DNA from: Ostrinia nubilalis
Lineage: Eukaryota; Arthropoda; Insecta; Lepidoptera; Crambidae
Assembly (NCBI RefSeq): GCF_963855985.1
Contig: NC_087092.1
Location: 10,478,001 to 10,542,000, forward strand
Direction of reading: 5' to 3'
Length of the DNA stretch: 64,000 nt
Below, one piece after another: positions 33,963 to 44,554 of this stretch (position 1 is its first letter; the number at the start of each line of letters is the position of its first letter). The position numbers were made by a program, and so were the translations under genes. The notes below the pieces were generated by a model. That model did not search any database, had not been told where the DNA came from, and saw nothing but the letters and a program-made list of their open reading frames with translations.

Positions 33963-35464
33963 TTGGATACTAGGGTGTCCCGTCGTTGTATGGGAAAAAT
34001 TTTTTTTTGAGCTACGGTTACGCAAGAGGTATCAAAAGTTGCGTTTTGAAATATAGATTACGATTAGCATTAAATTTAATGAGATATCTGTCATCTTGAG
34101 GCCTCTACCTGTCCTTAAAAAATTTTTAAATTGCTATTTTAGGGGTTCCTAACAAAAACTATTTATAATACAAAAATAACGTTTTTATTAAATTTGAGGG
34201 TACACAATGAGTCACATCAAGGTTTAAAATAGTTTAAAAACCAATAAATCCATAAATACTTTCAAAACAGAATTGGCTTTTTGACCAGAATTAGGCATTT
34301 ACGCGCGCGATTTTAATGTATTCCTAATTAATCCATGGGTCAGCCAAGATATCGATTTAATTTGAGGATACTCAATTCCCTTCTTACAGCAGGTTAATAA
34401 TTTTATTACGCTATTATAAAACAATGATTGGCATCTCTAAGTGGAATCTAACAAAAATGGCTGTCAATTTTAGAAAATCAACCATAACTTGAAAACCATT
34501 TGTCCGATTTCATTACTTTTTTATTTATATGATAGCTTTACGTGTGCGCTTGATATTTTGTGGTATAAATTGTATCGATAAAATCAACCTTTAGTTAGTA
34601 ATTAAAGGAAAATTGAATTTTTTTACATTGTTGTGATACTACTTTTTAAATCATTTTTTTACAAAATGTCTTATACTCTACTAAAAGTTTTACATGAGCC
34701 AATGAAGTATATTAAATTGTCTTTAATTTGATATATAATATGTATGCGTTTCATAACTAAAAATATATTTTTACTTCCGTTGAAGTTCACTATTGGTAAA
34801 AAACTGCGTAGACAACAAAAACTTCAGCTAGAAAGTGTATATAACGTACATAAATGTTATTTATATTTAATAGTATGCTAAAACTATTTAACATGTTAAT
34901 TAGTATTCTGTTTAAATATAATATTATAAAGATTTTTGGCTAGGTAGTTTTTACCTGAAAAACATCAAAAAGTATATTACTACCATATATTGCTAAATTT
35001 TTGTTAAATTTATGCTAAAAGTATGTAATATTATAACAATAAACTGCGGTGCGATACCTTACAGCAATAAAACCACAACAGAAATAATACCAACAGCTTC
35101 GCCGAAGGAGTAGAAAATTTGAGAAAAACAAGTCAAAATATGAATTCTGCTAGTTCGAACCAAACCTATTCCTCACTGGAAACAGTCTGTCATTGCCTGC
35201 AAATCATAATATCTTAGGGTTCAGCTGCCACTGTTATTACAAAATAAAATGAAATAATTGTGAAAAAAATATAATAGATGACAAACAGTGAAGGGCTGAT
35301 TAAGTGATTTTTTGAGACATAAAAATGCCGGTAGAGCCCTTGAGACATTATTTTATATTTTTTTAATTATTTTTACGGTAATCTACATCTTATGACGCAA
35401 CTTTTGAGGGGTCTTGTGTAGCGAAAATATAAAAAAAGACATTTCGGGACACCCTATTGGATAC
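33963..35464. mobile_element. hAT-type non-autonomous element
   Basis: Perfect 12-bp inverted ends TAGGGTGTCCCG/CGGGACACCCTA (33971 and 35456) lie within a perfect 8-bp duplication ttggatac (33963-33970, 35457-35464). The weaker arm similarity continues inward (caaaagttgcgt, atagattac). The 1486-bp element has no open transposase frame. Confidence 0.85.
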
Positions 35465-35749
35465 CGGAATTCCGGAATTTCGTAACTCCGGAATTTCGGA
35501 TGGATTTTTTCCGATATTTCAATTCCGGAACTGAATCCAATATCGTATTCCGATATTGAAATTTTTCATAAATTATTTTAAGCTTTCAAAACGTTAAAGT
35601 ATCCAAATAGGTCCTTAGATAAGGAAGTCCTTGAGATATGTATTCGCAACTTTATTTCTAATAATATAAAAGAGGCAATAGAGCGGAACCAAAGCTCCAA
35701 AATGTTCGCTAGAGACAACTCTAATGGGCGAAGCCAGCTGAAGACGGCG

Positions 35750-36058
35750 GATGATGGTATCATCATCATCATCATTTCAGCCATAGGACGTCCACTGCTA
35801 AACATAGGCCTCCCCTAATGCTTTCCACGTTGATCGATTGGTAGCGGCCTGCATCCAGCGCTTCCCTGCTACCTTTACGATGTCGTCGGTCCACCTTGTA
35901 GGTGGACGTCCCACGCTGCGTTTTCCGGTACGTGGCCTCCATTCCAGAACCTTGCTGCCCCATTGGCCGTCAGTTCTGCGTACTATGTGCCCTGCCCATT
36001 GCCACTTCAGCTTGCTAATCCGTCGGGCTATGTCTGCGACTTTAGTTCGATGATGGTA
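35750..36058 (-). mobile_element. 5'-truncated RTE 3' end with 10-bp target-site duplication
   Basis: Minus-strand frame KVADIARRISKLKWQWAGH ... RPRTGKRSVGRPPTRW ... GEAYV is the RTE C-terminus. It is followed by a short 3' UTR (tggacgtcctatggctgaaa) and an (ATG)n tail at about 35760-35775. Perfect copies of gatgatggta flank it (35750-35759, 36049-36058). It was inserted antisense into the older RTE copy, whose reading resumes across the site. Confidence 0.9.
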
Positions 36059-36273
36059 TAAATTCAAGTAAAGTTTCTGGGTGAGATCGAAAAGTTATTA
36101 TGGACAGCATATTATTATACCTCGGTTACCAAACCTGTTAATAGCTCAGCCACAGGACAGTTCCAAGAGCTAAGGTAGCTCGACCTTATACCGAAGATAT
36201 CCCGGACATCAGCCCATACGAGATTATAGGATGGCTCTCAAACAGCTAAAGAAGAACAAGACACCGGGTGATG

Positions 36274-39200
36274 ATGACGTTATTCTTCTTCTTTTCGTGT
36301 CGACAACAAACCTACACAGTGTCAGCCCAAAACTCCGCCACAAGAGTGGCGTTGTCAGAAGCACTCATCAAATCCTCCTGAGTGCAGTTGCTTGGGCACT
36401 CAGGGCATGACATCAGGTGCCTCATCGACTGGGGAACAAAACCGCATCTGCACTCCATGTTCAAGCCATCCAAGAATCCCCACCTGGCCAGATTGTCCTT
36501 ACTACGGCCAACCTGCGTCCGAAGTCTATTTAAAGACTTCCAGGTAAGCCAGGGGAGCTCATGTCCAGGTGGAGGACTCTCAGACATAGGGACAAAAGGG
36601 CAGGGGAGATCAGCTCTCTCGCGCCATAACCTGCATCTCTCTTTTGACCGATCGTCATGAAGGAGAGGGGACACACTTTTTACGAAATTGCTTCGGCTTT
36701 TTAGCCTTTGAGGCACAGGGTCGTAATTGAAAAGTGGGTGCCGTGTGTCACTCAGCATGGCCGATTTCTCGGAGGAGGCCGCGACGGCTCTGCGGATCTC
36801 TGGGGGCGCTATTCCAGCCAGCGGATACAGCATTTGTACCGGTGTCGGTTTTAGGCAACCAGTAATCAACCGGCAGGTTTCATTCAGTGCTGTATCTACT
36901 AGCTTGGCATGGGCTGAGCGGCTCCATACGGGGCTCGCATATTCACCTGCTGAAAAGGAAAGCGCCAAACCAGTGCACCGCAAAACAGCGGGCGAGGCTC
37001 CCCATTTAGTGGAAACCAGTCGGCGCAAGAGGCCGTTTCTGGAATGCACCTTCTGCTTAATGTTTTGGCAGTTTTTCTTAAAAGTCAGTGACCTATCCAG
37101 AAAGACACCCAGGTACTTGGGAAAGTCGGTATGCTCAATGGGCACCCCACGCCATTGGATGTTGAGTTTTCGGCCCGCCTCTCTATTGCGCAGGTGGAAT
37201 ACGCAACTTTGGGTCTTGGTAGGATTTGGCCTCAAGGAATTAGCCTCATAGTACTCTCCCAGGCTTTCCAGAGCGTTCGATAGGTCGTCTTCAACCTGTT
37301 CGAAGCTAGCAGCCTGAGAGGTTAAAGCAAGGTCGTCTGCATATAGGAAGCGGGACGTGTGGGGGTTAGATGGTTGGTCGTTGGTGTACACGTTAAATAG
37401 AATGGGTGCCAAGACACTGCCTTGAGGCAAACCATTTTTTTGTGTCCTCCAACGACTTTTGTCGGACAGGAAGTGGACCTGGAACCTCCGATTGTGCAGA
37501 AGTTCGCGGAGTACGTTGACAAATTTATTGTCATTGGTAAGGGACTCCACCTTCCACAACAAACGTCTCAGGTTAACAGTGTCGTAGGCTGCGGAGAGGT
37601 CTACAAACACAGCACCCGTAACCATGCCTGTCTCGAAACCATCTTCAATGTGCTGCGTTAGTTTGAGCGTCTGGTTGCTGCAAGACTTAACAGGCCTAAA
37701 ACCGGCTTGTTCGGGGATTAGCTTTGGGTCGATCATTGGGGTAAGCCGGGCTAGCAACAGTCTCTCGAACAACTTGTAAGAATGGCACAATAATGATATT
37801 GGCCTAAAGTTTTTCGGATCGTCCGCTGGCTTACCCGGTTTTGGGATAGCGATGACCTTTGCCTTTCGCCAGAGCTGGGGGATTGAGGCATGTTCCAGGC
37901 AGAAGTTGAACATTTGCAGCAACCATGACACCGCAGCAGGACCAAGGTTCTTAATTTGCTCAACTGAGATATCGTCGACTCCAGGGGCTTTACCGCACTT
38001 AAGGAGTTTTATTGCGGTTTTTATATCAGTCAGGCTAAAGGGTTTGCTGATATCATCACAGTTGTTCGTGATGTCTTTTGATTTGGGGACTCTACCAAGG
38101 GGACACGAAGATTTGCCATTCAGCAAGAGCTGATGCGCAATCTGGTTGGCCGTGACTTGGCTGGGCGATGCGGGTTGAGGGGGCTCGCTTGTGAGTTTGC
38201 GGAGAGTTGTCCAGGCCTTTTTACTGTTGTGCGTCATATCGACGCTAGTGACAGTGTTAACCCACCTCATCTTTCGCTTTTCACCAATATTTGTCAGGAG
38301 CTTTTCGCCTATCAAGGTGGTATCTTCCGAGAAAGGGTCAGAGTCATACATGAGCTCATACTGCCTTAGTAGTTCGGCGGAGTCCGCCGACAGCCCCGGA
38401 ATGTAGGATGTCCTGCAACCCCGGGGGATACAGCGCCGAGAAATGGTCCACACGATCTCAACAAAGCGATCATAGTTTTTCGGGGTAGGCAAGACATCGA
38501 GAAGGGCGACGTCGACGGACTGCGCGAACTGTTCCCAGTTACCTTTGGCGAAGTTAAACCTGCGCTGGAATGGAACCTCAATAGGTCGGATGACGGGCTG
38601 TACCACACACATGATAGGCCTGTGCTGGGTACGAGGTATGGGTGGACACACGGTTTTGGCACATTGTGAGCTAATGGAGGACGAGACAAAGATCAAGTCT
38701 GGATTGTACCCTTTTTTCCATCGGCCGCTGTTAAAAGAAGCCGGTTGCTTAGGATTATGGATCAGACTCAGATCATTTGTGTCAGCCCACTCCTCCAGTG
38801 CGTGTCCACTCATGTCCGTGTCCTGGTAGCCCCAGTTGGAACCCCGGCTGTTGAAGTCTCCGATCACGACCTTCACTGGTTGGTTGTCAAAATTATCTGG
38901 AGGGTCGAAATGAAACAGTGTCCCTGGAGGTTTGTACACGGAAGTTATAGTACAGTTCCCAGTTTCAACCGTAACAACTTCAATGTCATTTTGTGACGAG
39001 CATGAGGTGGAAATGATGCTTACGCCGGGAGCAGCAAACACTGCGTTACCGTGTTTCGGATGTGAGATCTCGGCGATAAGCTTAAGTCCGGCTATTTGTG
39101 GGCGGCTCTGTGTTTCGTCTCGATGGGTCTCTTGCACGCAAAGAATGTCACAATTGGTTTTGCGGCAAAGGTTAGACAGAATCTCTGATTTGTCCTGCGA

Positions 39201-39383
39201 GAACCCTTCAATATTAATCGAGACTACACACAGGCACGGTTTTGTGAGCGGACTGGTTGAACTTCGGTTTGTCATCGTGGTGCAGTAATTCGTTTCACGG
39301 CTTCTGCCGCTACTCACGGGGAGGGCCCGAGCAAAGGAGTCGCTCTACGGGAAGGCTTACTGCATCCCCCCCATGACGTTATT
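36274..39383 (-). mobile_element. compact full-length LINE with 11-bp target-site duplication
   Basis: The unit 36285-39372 (3088 bp) lies between perfect copies of atgacgttatt. On the minus strand it starts ggggggatgcagtaagcc, has about 55-100 bases of leader, one long ORF, about 25 bases of 3' UTR and a gaagaagaa tail. No ORF1 is present. It sits inside the decayed RTE. Three 3' stubs of the same family lie at 22301, 24668 and 32290, so the family has been active here repeatedly. Confidence 0.93.
36312..39275 (-). CDS. LINE endonuclease/reverse transcriptase (ORF2-like), intact
   Basis: Target-primed retrotransposition enzyme. I start at the first in-frame ATG, 39275 (987 residues); 14 more codons upstream are open back to a GTG. 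Residues about 15-230 form an APE-type endonuclease with INIEGFSQ, QETHRDE, YKPPGT, the catalytic GDFNSRGSNWGY (about residue 138) and PDLIF. The RT occupies about 460-720: IPKPGKPADDPKNFRPISLL, VDLSAAYDTV, GLPQGSVLAP and the active site FLYADDLAL (about 644). A C-terminal zinc-like cluster CRCG...HLMSCPEC (about 940-960) precedes EFWADTV. No stop or frameshift is visible. The clade lies in the broad Jockey/CR1/I group; I cannot assign it more closely. Only chromatin context and promoter strength, not coding decay, would limit it. Confidence 0.95.
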   Translation of the reverse strand: MTNRSSTSPLTKPCLCVVSINIEGFSQDKSEILSNLCRKTNCDILCVQETHRDETQSRPQIAGLKLIAEISHPKHGNAVFAAPGVSIISTSCSSQNDIEVVTVETGNCTITSVYKPPGTLFHFDPPDNFDNQPVKVVIGDFNSRGSNWGYQDTDMSGHALEEWADTNDLSLIHNPKQPASFNSGRWKKGYNPDLIFVSSSISSQCAKTVCPPIPRTQHRPIMCVVQPVIRPIEVPFQRRFNFAKGNWEQFAQSVDVALLDVLPTPKNYDRFVEIVWTISRRCIPRGCRTSYIPGLSADSAELLRQYELMYDSDPFSEDTTLIGEKLLTNIGEKRKMRWVNTVTSVDMTHNSKKAWTTLRKLTSEPPQPASPSQVTANQIAHQLLLNGKSSCPLGRVPKSKDITNNCDDISKPFSLTDIKTAIKLLKCGKAPGVDDISVEQIKNLGPAAVSWLLQMFNFCLEHASIPQLWRKAKVIAIPKPGKPADDPKNFRPISLLCHSYKLFERLLLARLTPMIDPKLIPEQAGFRPVKSCSNQTLKLTQHIEDGFETGMVTGAVFVDLSAAYDTVNLRRLLWKVESLTNDNKFVNVLRELLHNRRFQVHFLSDKSRWRTQKNGLPQGSVLAPILFNVYTNDQPSNPHTSRFLYADDLALTSQAASFEQVEDDLSNALESLGEYYEANSLRPNPTKTQSCVFHLRNREAGRKLNIQWRGVPIEHTDFPKYLGVFLDRSLTFKKNCQNIKQKVHSRNGLLRRLVSTKWGASPAVLRCTGLALSFSAGEYASPVWSRSAHAKLVDTALNETCRLITGCLKPTPVQMLYPLAGIAPPEIRRAVAASSEKSAMLSDTRHPLFNYDPVPQRLKSRSNFVKSVSPLLHDDRSKERCRLWRERADLPCPFVPMSESPPPGHELPWLTWKSLNRLRTQVGRSKDNLARWGFLDGLNMECRCGFVPQSMRHLMSCPECPSNCTQEDLMSASDNATLVAEFWADTV

Positions 39384-39391
39384 GGTTGCAG

Positions 39392-39516
39392 GGGTTGGTT
39401 GCACCACCTATCTTTAACGGTAACTATGACGATAACCGCTAACCGGTGCTTTTTGTATGGAATTTGTCAGATTTTTGACGTTTGTCAAAGTTAAAGTAAG
39501 ATGGTGCAACCCAGCC
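39392..39516. mobile_element. palindromic MITE inside the RTE remnant
   Basis: ggttggttgcaccacctat and aagatggtgcaacccagcc are inverted ends of a 125-bp palindrome, with inner tctttaac/gttaaag arms. It lies just beyond the LINE duplication and interrupts the RTE frame. Confidence 0.7.
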
Positions 39517-40080
39517 TAAGGGCTTGAGTTTGACATATTTTGGCGGGAGAACGAGACATTACGACAAATACACAAGATGGAAAGAGACAGAATAGATTGT
39601 CAATTCGAAAGTCGAATCCACCTTTTGTATCGCTTCTCGTTGGCCGTACTTTATATGTCTGGCGTTCTTAGACTATGAGAAGATCTTTGAGCCTGGCTGA
39701 GCACGAGGGCGATTCCTTTGTAGCAAGCTGTGAGGCAGGGAGATGTAATAATACGTCGAATTCAACTCGGCTGGGCAACGTTCGGGAAACTACATAACAT
39801 CTTTTAGACCAAAACACCTCAGTGCCTAAAGACTAAAATCTACAATCAGTGTGTGTTACCAGCAGTGATGACATACGTATCGGAAACGTGGCCTCTTACT
39901 ATAGGTCTTATAATAAGCTCAAAGTTGCACACCATGGTGGAGAGTGCTATGCTTGGTGTTTCTTTTCGAGATCGAACCAGAAATGAGGAGATTCGTAAAC
40001 GAACTAAAGTCGCCTGACATATAGCCGAGAATCAGTTCCGGAATTGAAAACTATCCGATTTTGCAAGCCCTAGTAAGTAC

Positions 40081-40222
40081 TATATTACTACTAACTACTG
40101 TAGTTGGATTATAGGTCCCCCTACCGCACTTAGAATCTGCCTAGGCTAATGACTCTAATAAAAAGCTAGGACACCTTTGAAAGTGTCCTCCGAAGCACAA
40201 ATATGTAAATGGCCTATTACAC
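40081..40222. other. short hairpin region
   Basis: aggacacctttgaaagtgtcct (40168-40189) forms a perfect short hairpin. No gene. Confidence 0.4.
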
Positions 40223-40366
40223 CGCCCGTATTCACAAACGATGCTTGCTTAAGTGAAGCAGCAAATCGAACGCACAGCGTTAATAGAGAGCTCTGTGTTT
40301 GGTTCGTGCCACCTTGTGCATCCACGCGAACTGTGAGACTTCATAGTAATGTTTGTGAATAGGGCG
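40223..40366. mobile_element. palindromic MITE (cgccc-gtattcacaaac ends)
   Basis: cgcccgtattcacaaac faces gtttgtgaatagggcg. The internal arms cgcacagcg...tgcg are weaker. About 144 bp and non-coding. Confidence 0.7.
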
Positions 40367-42284
40367 TAAATTGCTATCTCGGTCGAAATGATATCTATCT
40401 CCACAGTGCAGGTTCCTTAACTTTAGTGCTCGTTACTTAAACTCTGCTGCCACTGAGCAACAGGCAACCCTTGTGTGTATCCAAATATTTTATGAGCTAT
40501 TACCTTTATTATGTAGCACGGAATTACTTTTCTTATCAAACAAACAGGTGGGTTCGGGCCTCGAATATTCTATCCATTGGGACACATTACTCATACATTA
40601 AACCGGCAGTTTAAATTTGTATCTGTATACTTTACGAAGACAATAAAAAAATTGGAGCAACCGTTGGAGTGTTTTGTTTGTTTACGAGTGGAAAAAATGT
40701 AATTTAAAAGCGTTAAAAAGAAAAAAGAAGTAGGTACTTAAATCTCCTTTTATTAGCAATCGTAACAACGACCTTCCATTCCTTTCTGGCATTGAAAATG
40801 GGGCAGTAAAAATATTTTATTGTCATGAGCTTCACCACCGCACTTGCACAATCACATTAGGTACCAAAAGTACTTTTTATGGTGAGAATTAGAAGTTAAG
40901 ATTAAACTTAGTTTTTGTTGACAATGACTTCCTATAGCATTTACTTTCAGCCATACGAGTATTTTATTGTTTGCACCTACATCGGCATCATTGGTCCCAA
41001 TATAGCTGTCCACTGCTATTTAAATAATTTAGTCAATATCTATCAAATGAGATAAAGATAGCTCACTAAACAGATTATATGTATACTAGTAGTGCCCTAG
41101 TATTTACTCGACTGCCCCAAAAGGAGGGTAATGTTGTTTACTATAAAATTGTGCAAGATACGATACGCATCATCAACTTGTCGAAGTCTCCTTCAACGAT
41201 TATTCAAACGGCTATGATGCGTGGAGATCCAGCTAAAGATATTTACTTCAGCAGTGAACTGTTAATATCTTGATAGAAACCATACCTAGATTTTTAGTTT
41301 CCAAACTCGTATAGCAATTATCATCATAGCATCGTCAAATGTAAGTAGTCGTTTCGACTGAATTTCTTCATTTGATTTTTTATTTGCCTGTGCTCAAAAA
41401 TAAGGTAAATGAAGTGTTTTATTTATTTATGCAACGAGCCTCAAAATAGCCAAAGATATACAATAATATGAGACTCATTTCCTGCCACAATGAGCTACAA
41501 TTTGAATTTGTAATGGCAAACAGCAAGGATAGATTGAGAGCCTGTTTTCCTCGAGGCGGAATCTAATCAAGGCGGAAAATTTTAAAATATTTCTCGCTTG
41601 AATACGGCCCTGCCCTAATGAATTTCTGGTCCAGTTGTTAGCCGTCATGCTGAAGTGAAAAAATGTGAAGATTTTTTTCTCAGAAGACGGAAAATGCGAA
41701 CAGACAGGACAAACATTAACTGAGTCAAATACAAATGTTAAAATATTATTTCACATCTAAAATCTTTTTGCCTGTGTTGTTTGTTTAACTTTGCTAACTT
41801 CATCATCGTAGATTGCATAATCAAGAACCAACCCATCCAAAATATTTAAAACAATTTAACTGTCATTTTTTTAACTGAACCATAATTCCAGGAAACGGTC
41901 AATTTGCATAACGGATGGAACGTTAATCACAGTTGTCAAATCTGAGTTTCGGAACCCCAGGGGTTCAAAAAAAATGGTTCGTTTTATCAATATTAATTGG
42001 GTAGGAAGAAAATTAAATTTTTTGGAAGGTTTAATAAACCACGCAAAGTGGTCCAGATGCCAATTTCTCGTAACTCTGTGTACTAGGTACGATCAAGTTT
42101 TTAACCTTTAAAAATTCCAACAATTTTACTCTTGCTAAAAGTCTAACTTGTCTAACGTGTGATTGTCTAATTAAATATACACGTCTTTACTTATTACACA
42201 ATAGGTAATCAATTGTTTTGATAATAATGATTGAGACGTGTCAGATATAGGTCATTTCGGTGTTTAGTGAGGCGTGGCTATTAC
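40367..42284. other. no gene recognised (1.9 kb)
   Basis: Non-coding; the largest frames are about 64 codons and unrecognised. Confidence 0.5.
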
Positions 42285-42356
42285 CAGGGTCGGACTGGGC
42301 CGGAAGGGCCCGGGTGGCTGATCGCAATCCTCGCAGTCTCGGGCCTCGCCCGAGAC
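42285..42356. mobile_element. hAT-end-like GC-rich fragment
   Basis: cagggtcggactgggccgg looks like a hAT terminal sequence and is followed by gtctcgggcctcgcccgaga, a hairpin. The other end was not found. Confidence 0.3.
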
Positions 42357-42610
42357 TAGATCATGGTGATGGGATACTATCGAAAAATACTGAGATACAC
42401 AAATTGAGATAAACAAACTGTAAAAAATTTATTACAATACTGAAATAAAGTAAAATAATAAGTAGGTATTTACTAATAACAAATAATAATATAAAGCTAG
42501 CCAATCAACATTTTTTTTAAAACGGGAGAACTTTCAGCTAAGCAGTTAATGACTCGATCGTAAAAGCTGCTGTTTTCGTAATCCTTGATTAGATCCGATT
42601 CTGTATTTAA

Positions 42611-44035
42611 TACAGTGTGAGTTACGATAAAGTGCACATATGAAATTAGGTGAAACTAGATCTATTTTTATCGACAAAAAACAGGTCAAAAATTTTTTGA
42701 GATTTTTTTAAAAAAATTTAAAGATTTTTTTTTCTTCCAATTACTTATTGTAAAGAAAACGTAATAACCTTTAAACTAAGAGGTATATCCTGTAAAAACA
42801 GTAATAATGCTAAATAACAGACGATACTAAAAAAATACATAAAATACTCAGAAAATGCCAACAAATAATAAAAAAATATACTTTTTGGTTATTTGATAAA
42901 AGACAATGCCGGAAATTGGCGTCTTTTTTTTTTCGCGCGGCCATCGACCAAACTTTGTTTTTTGATTACAAAATAGTGTAATAAACCAAACTTACTATGA
43001 CATGTATACCTCTAAACTCAGTCTGAACTGAGTTACGAGCATTAGAAGTTTGATGATTTTCATACTAGATTTGCTTTTTGCGCGCAAAGTTTTGTAAGAA
43101 ATTGCAACAAAATAGTAAGATTGTATGTGTAAACAAACAATACCATCCATTAAAGGCTCCAGACATCAGTATGGAGCAGAATCAGCGCAATAAAAAAATA
43201 GCGCAATATTTTGTTGCAATTTCTTACAAAACTTGCGCACAAAAAGCAAATCTTGTATGAAAATCATCAAACTTCTAATGCTCGTAACTCAGTTCAGACT
43301 GAGTTTAGAGGTATACATGCCATAGTAAGTTTGGTTTATTACACTATTTTGTAATCAAAAAACAAAGTTTGGTCGATGGCCTCGCGAAAAAAAAAAGACG
43401 CCACTTTCCATACAAAATCTGGCATTGCCATTTCTCCAAAAAATGCCCCTATAACAGGTGGTTTTTATTACTTTGTAAAACCAAAAATCGCATGTCTCTA
43501 TCCCTATCACAACATTTGCTATGATCGTTTGAACTAAGCCTCTCCGGGCGCGCCATTCAACGCTTCGTTAACTACGAAACTGAAAATGGCTCTAGATTTG
43601 TAATTTTGATAAAGACAAGTTAGATTTCAAATAAAAACAAAAGATTTCGAAGTAAAATAAGCATTTTAGTTAAAATTAAAATTGTCCCTACCTGTAGCGG
43701 AGAATAATGTTGTGGTAGGCCTTTGTTCAAACCATCATAGAAAATGTTGTGATAGGGATAGAGACATGCGATTTTTGGTTTTACAAAGGTAATACGATAG
43801 AAAATAATACAAAGTAATAAAAACCACCTGTTATAGGGGCATTTTTTGGAGAAAACCAAAAAAACACGAATTTATAAGCAGTTTTTTTTTCAAAAAGTAT
43901 CATTTTTTATTATAATATAATAAAAAATTATATAAAAAATTAAATTAAAATCTCAAAAAAAAATTGACCTCTTTTTTGTCGATAAAAATAGGTCTAGTTT
44001 CACCTAATTTCACCTTTATCGTGACTCACACTGTA
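42611..44035. mobile_element. mariner-type long palindrome, copy A
   Basis: TA-flanked ends CAGTGTGAGTTACG (42613) and CGTGACTCACACTG (ending 44033). The arms are long inverted repeats around a unique ~250-bp loop (43515-43730). A second element of 530 bp (42901-43430) sits in the left arm, and the right arm has lost about 180 bp relative to copy B. No transposase; the 79-codon frame at 43620-43859 is a palindrome by-product repeated in copy B. Confidence 0.85.
42901..43430. mobile_element. nested 530-bp palindrome in copy A
   Basis: Its ends agacaatgcc/ggcattgcca are inverted and continue as ggcgtcttttttttttcgcg and ccatcgaccaaactttg on both sides. In copy B the same site reads gataaatttctcc without a gap, so the boundaries are exact. 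No duplication of target bases is visible. Confidence 0.8.
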
Positions 44036-44489
44036 TAATTAACGAATCTAACAGTTCTCTGTACCTGAAGTTTTTGTAAAGCTATTAATCCATCAATACT
44101 GCACTTGAACGGGTCCACAACTACGTCAGGCAACATGGAGATTTATGTCACCTTCGTTCCCAGGCGCGCACTTAACTCTGGCATAAGAGCTTTGGCGCTG
44201 CTTAAAATTCCATAGCAATAAACTAGCTAACACATTGAAAGTGTTGTGAGAACTATAACATTAAGTTATTTAATTTATTGCGCCCCGCGCGCCGACATAC
44301 ATAAAAAAAGCAAAATAAAACTCCCATCATTTTCCGGCAATTTTCCGAGTATTGCATTTATTAGAGAACGCAATTTTATTTTTGGGACATGTGTGGGTCA
44401 ATGTGGTCAATAGAAGCTTAACCTCAAGTTTTTGGGGTCGCCACCCTTGTCCCCCAACCGCCATCTTGAAAAAAGGGGTGAAAACACTT
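44036..44489. other. no gene recognised
   Basis: Non-coding spacer between two elements. Confidence 0.45.
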
Positions 44490-44554
44490 TTCTAAGCGTC
44501 TTACAAAAAATTCGCTATGTCATAATTTGTAGCAAATTGTTTTGCCTACAAATA

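Larger units (their letters stand above)
35620..40035 (+). pseudogene. decayed RTE element, split by three insertions
   Basis: Plus-strand RTE segments appear in order: IKEAIERNQSSKMFARDN (about 35660-35715), EIEKLL...YYYTSVTKPVNSS (36087-36150), YTEDIPDISPYEI and LKKNKTPGDDDVI (36190-36284), then, after the LINE and a MITE, CLAFLDYEK (about 39655-39685), TPQCLKTKIYNQCVLPAVM (about 39815-39870) and RTRNEEIRKRTKVA (about 39975-40015). Motif B through YADD is missing and stops are frequent. The reading stops at the KVADIA position, before the usual C-terminal domain. Confidence 0.8.
33949..40080. mobile_element. outer hAT-like MITE expanded by nested insertions
   Basis: TAGGGCTTG (33957) and CAAGCCCTA (ending 40072) are inverted ends flanked by gttagtac (33949-33956) and gtaagtac (40073-40080), a 7-of-8 match of the 8 bp expected for hAT. 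Inside each end lies ttccggaa-rich text. Everything between belongs to later insertions, so the original element was only a few hundred bases. Confidence 0.6.

Noticed and set aside
35750..40035. Twin-priming inversion of a single RTE insertion
   Set aside because: The plus-strand RTE reading lies on both sides of the antisense piece, and the 10-bp duplication directly flanks that piece, so a separate nested insertion fits better.
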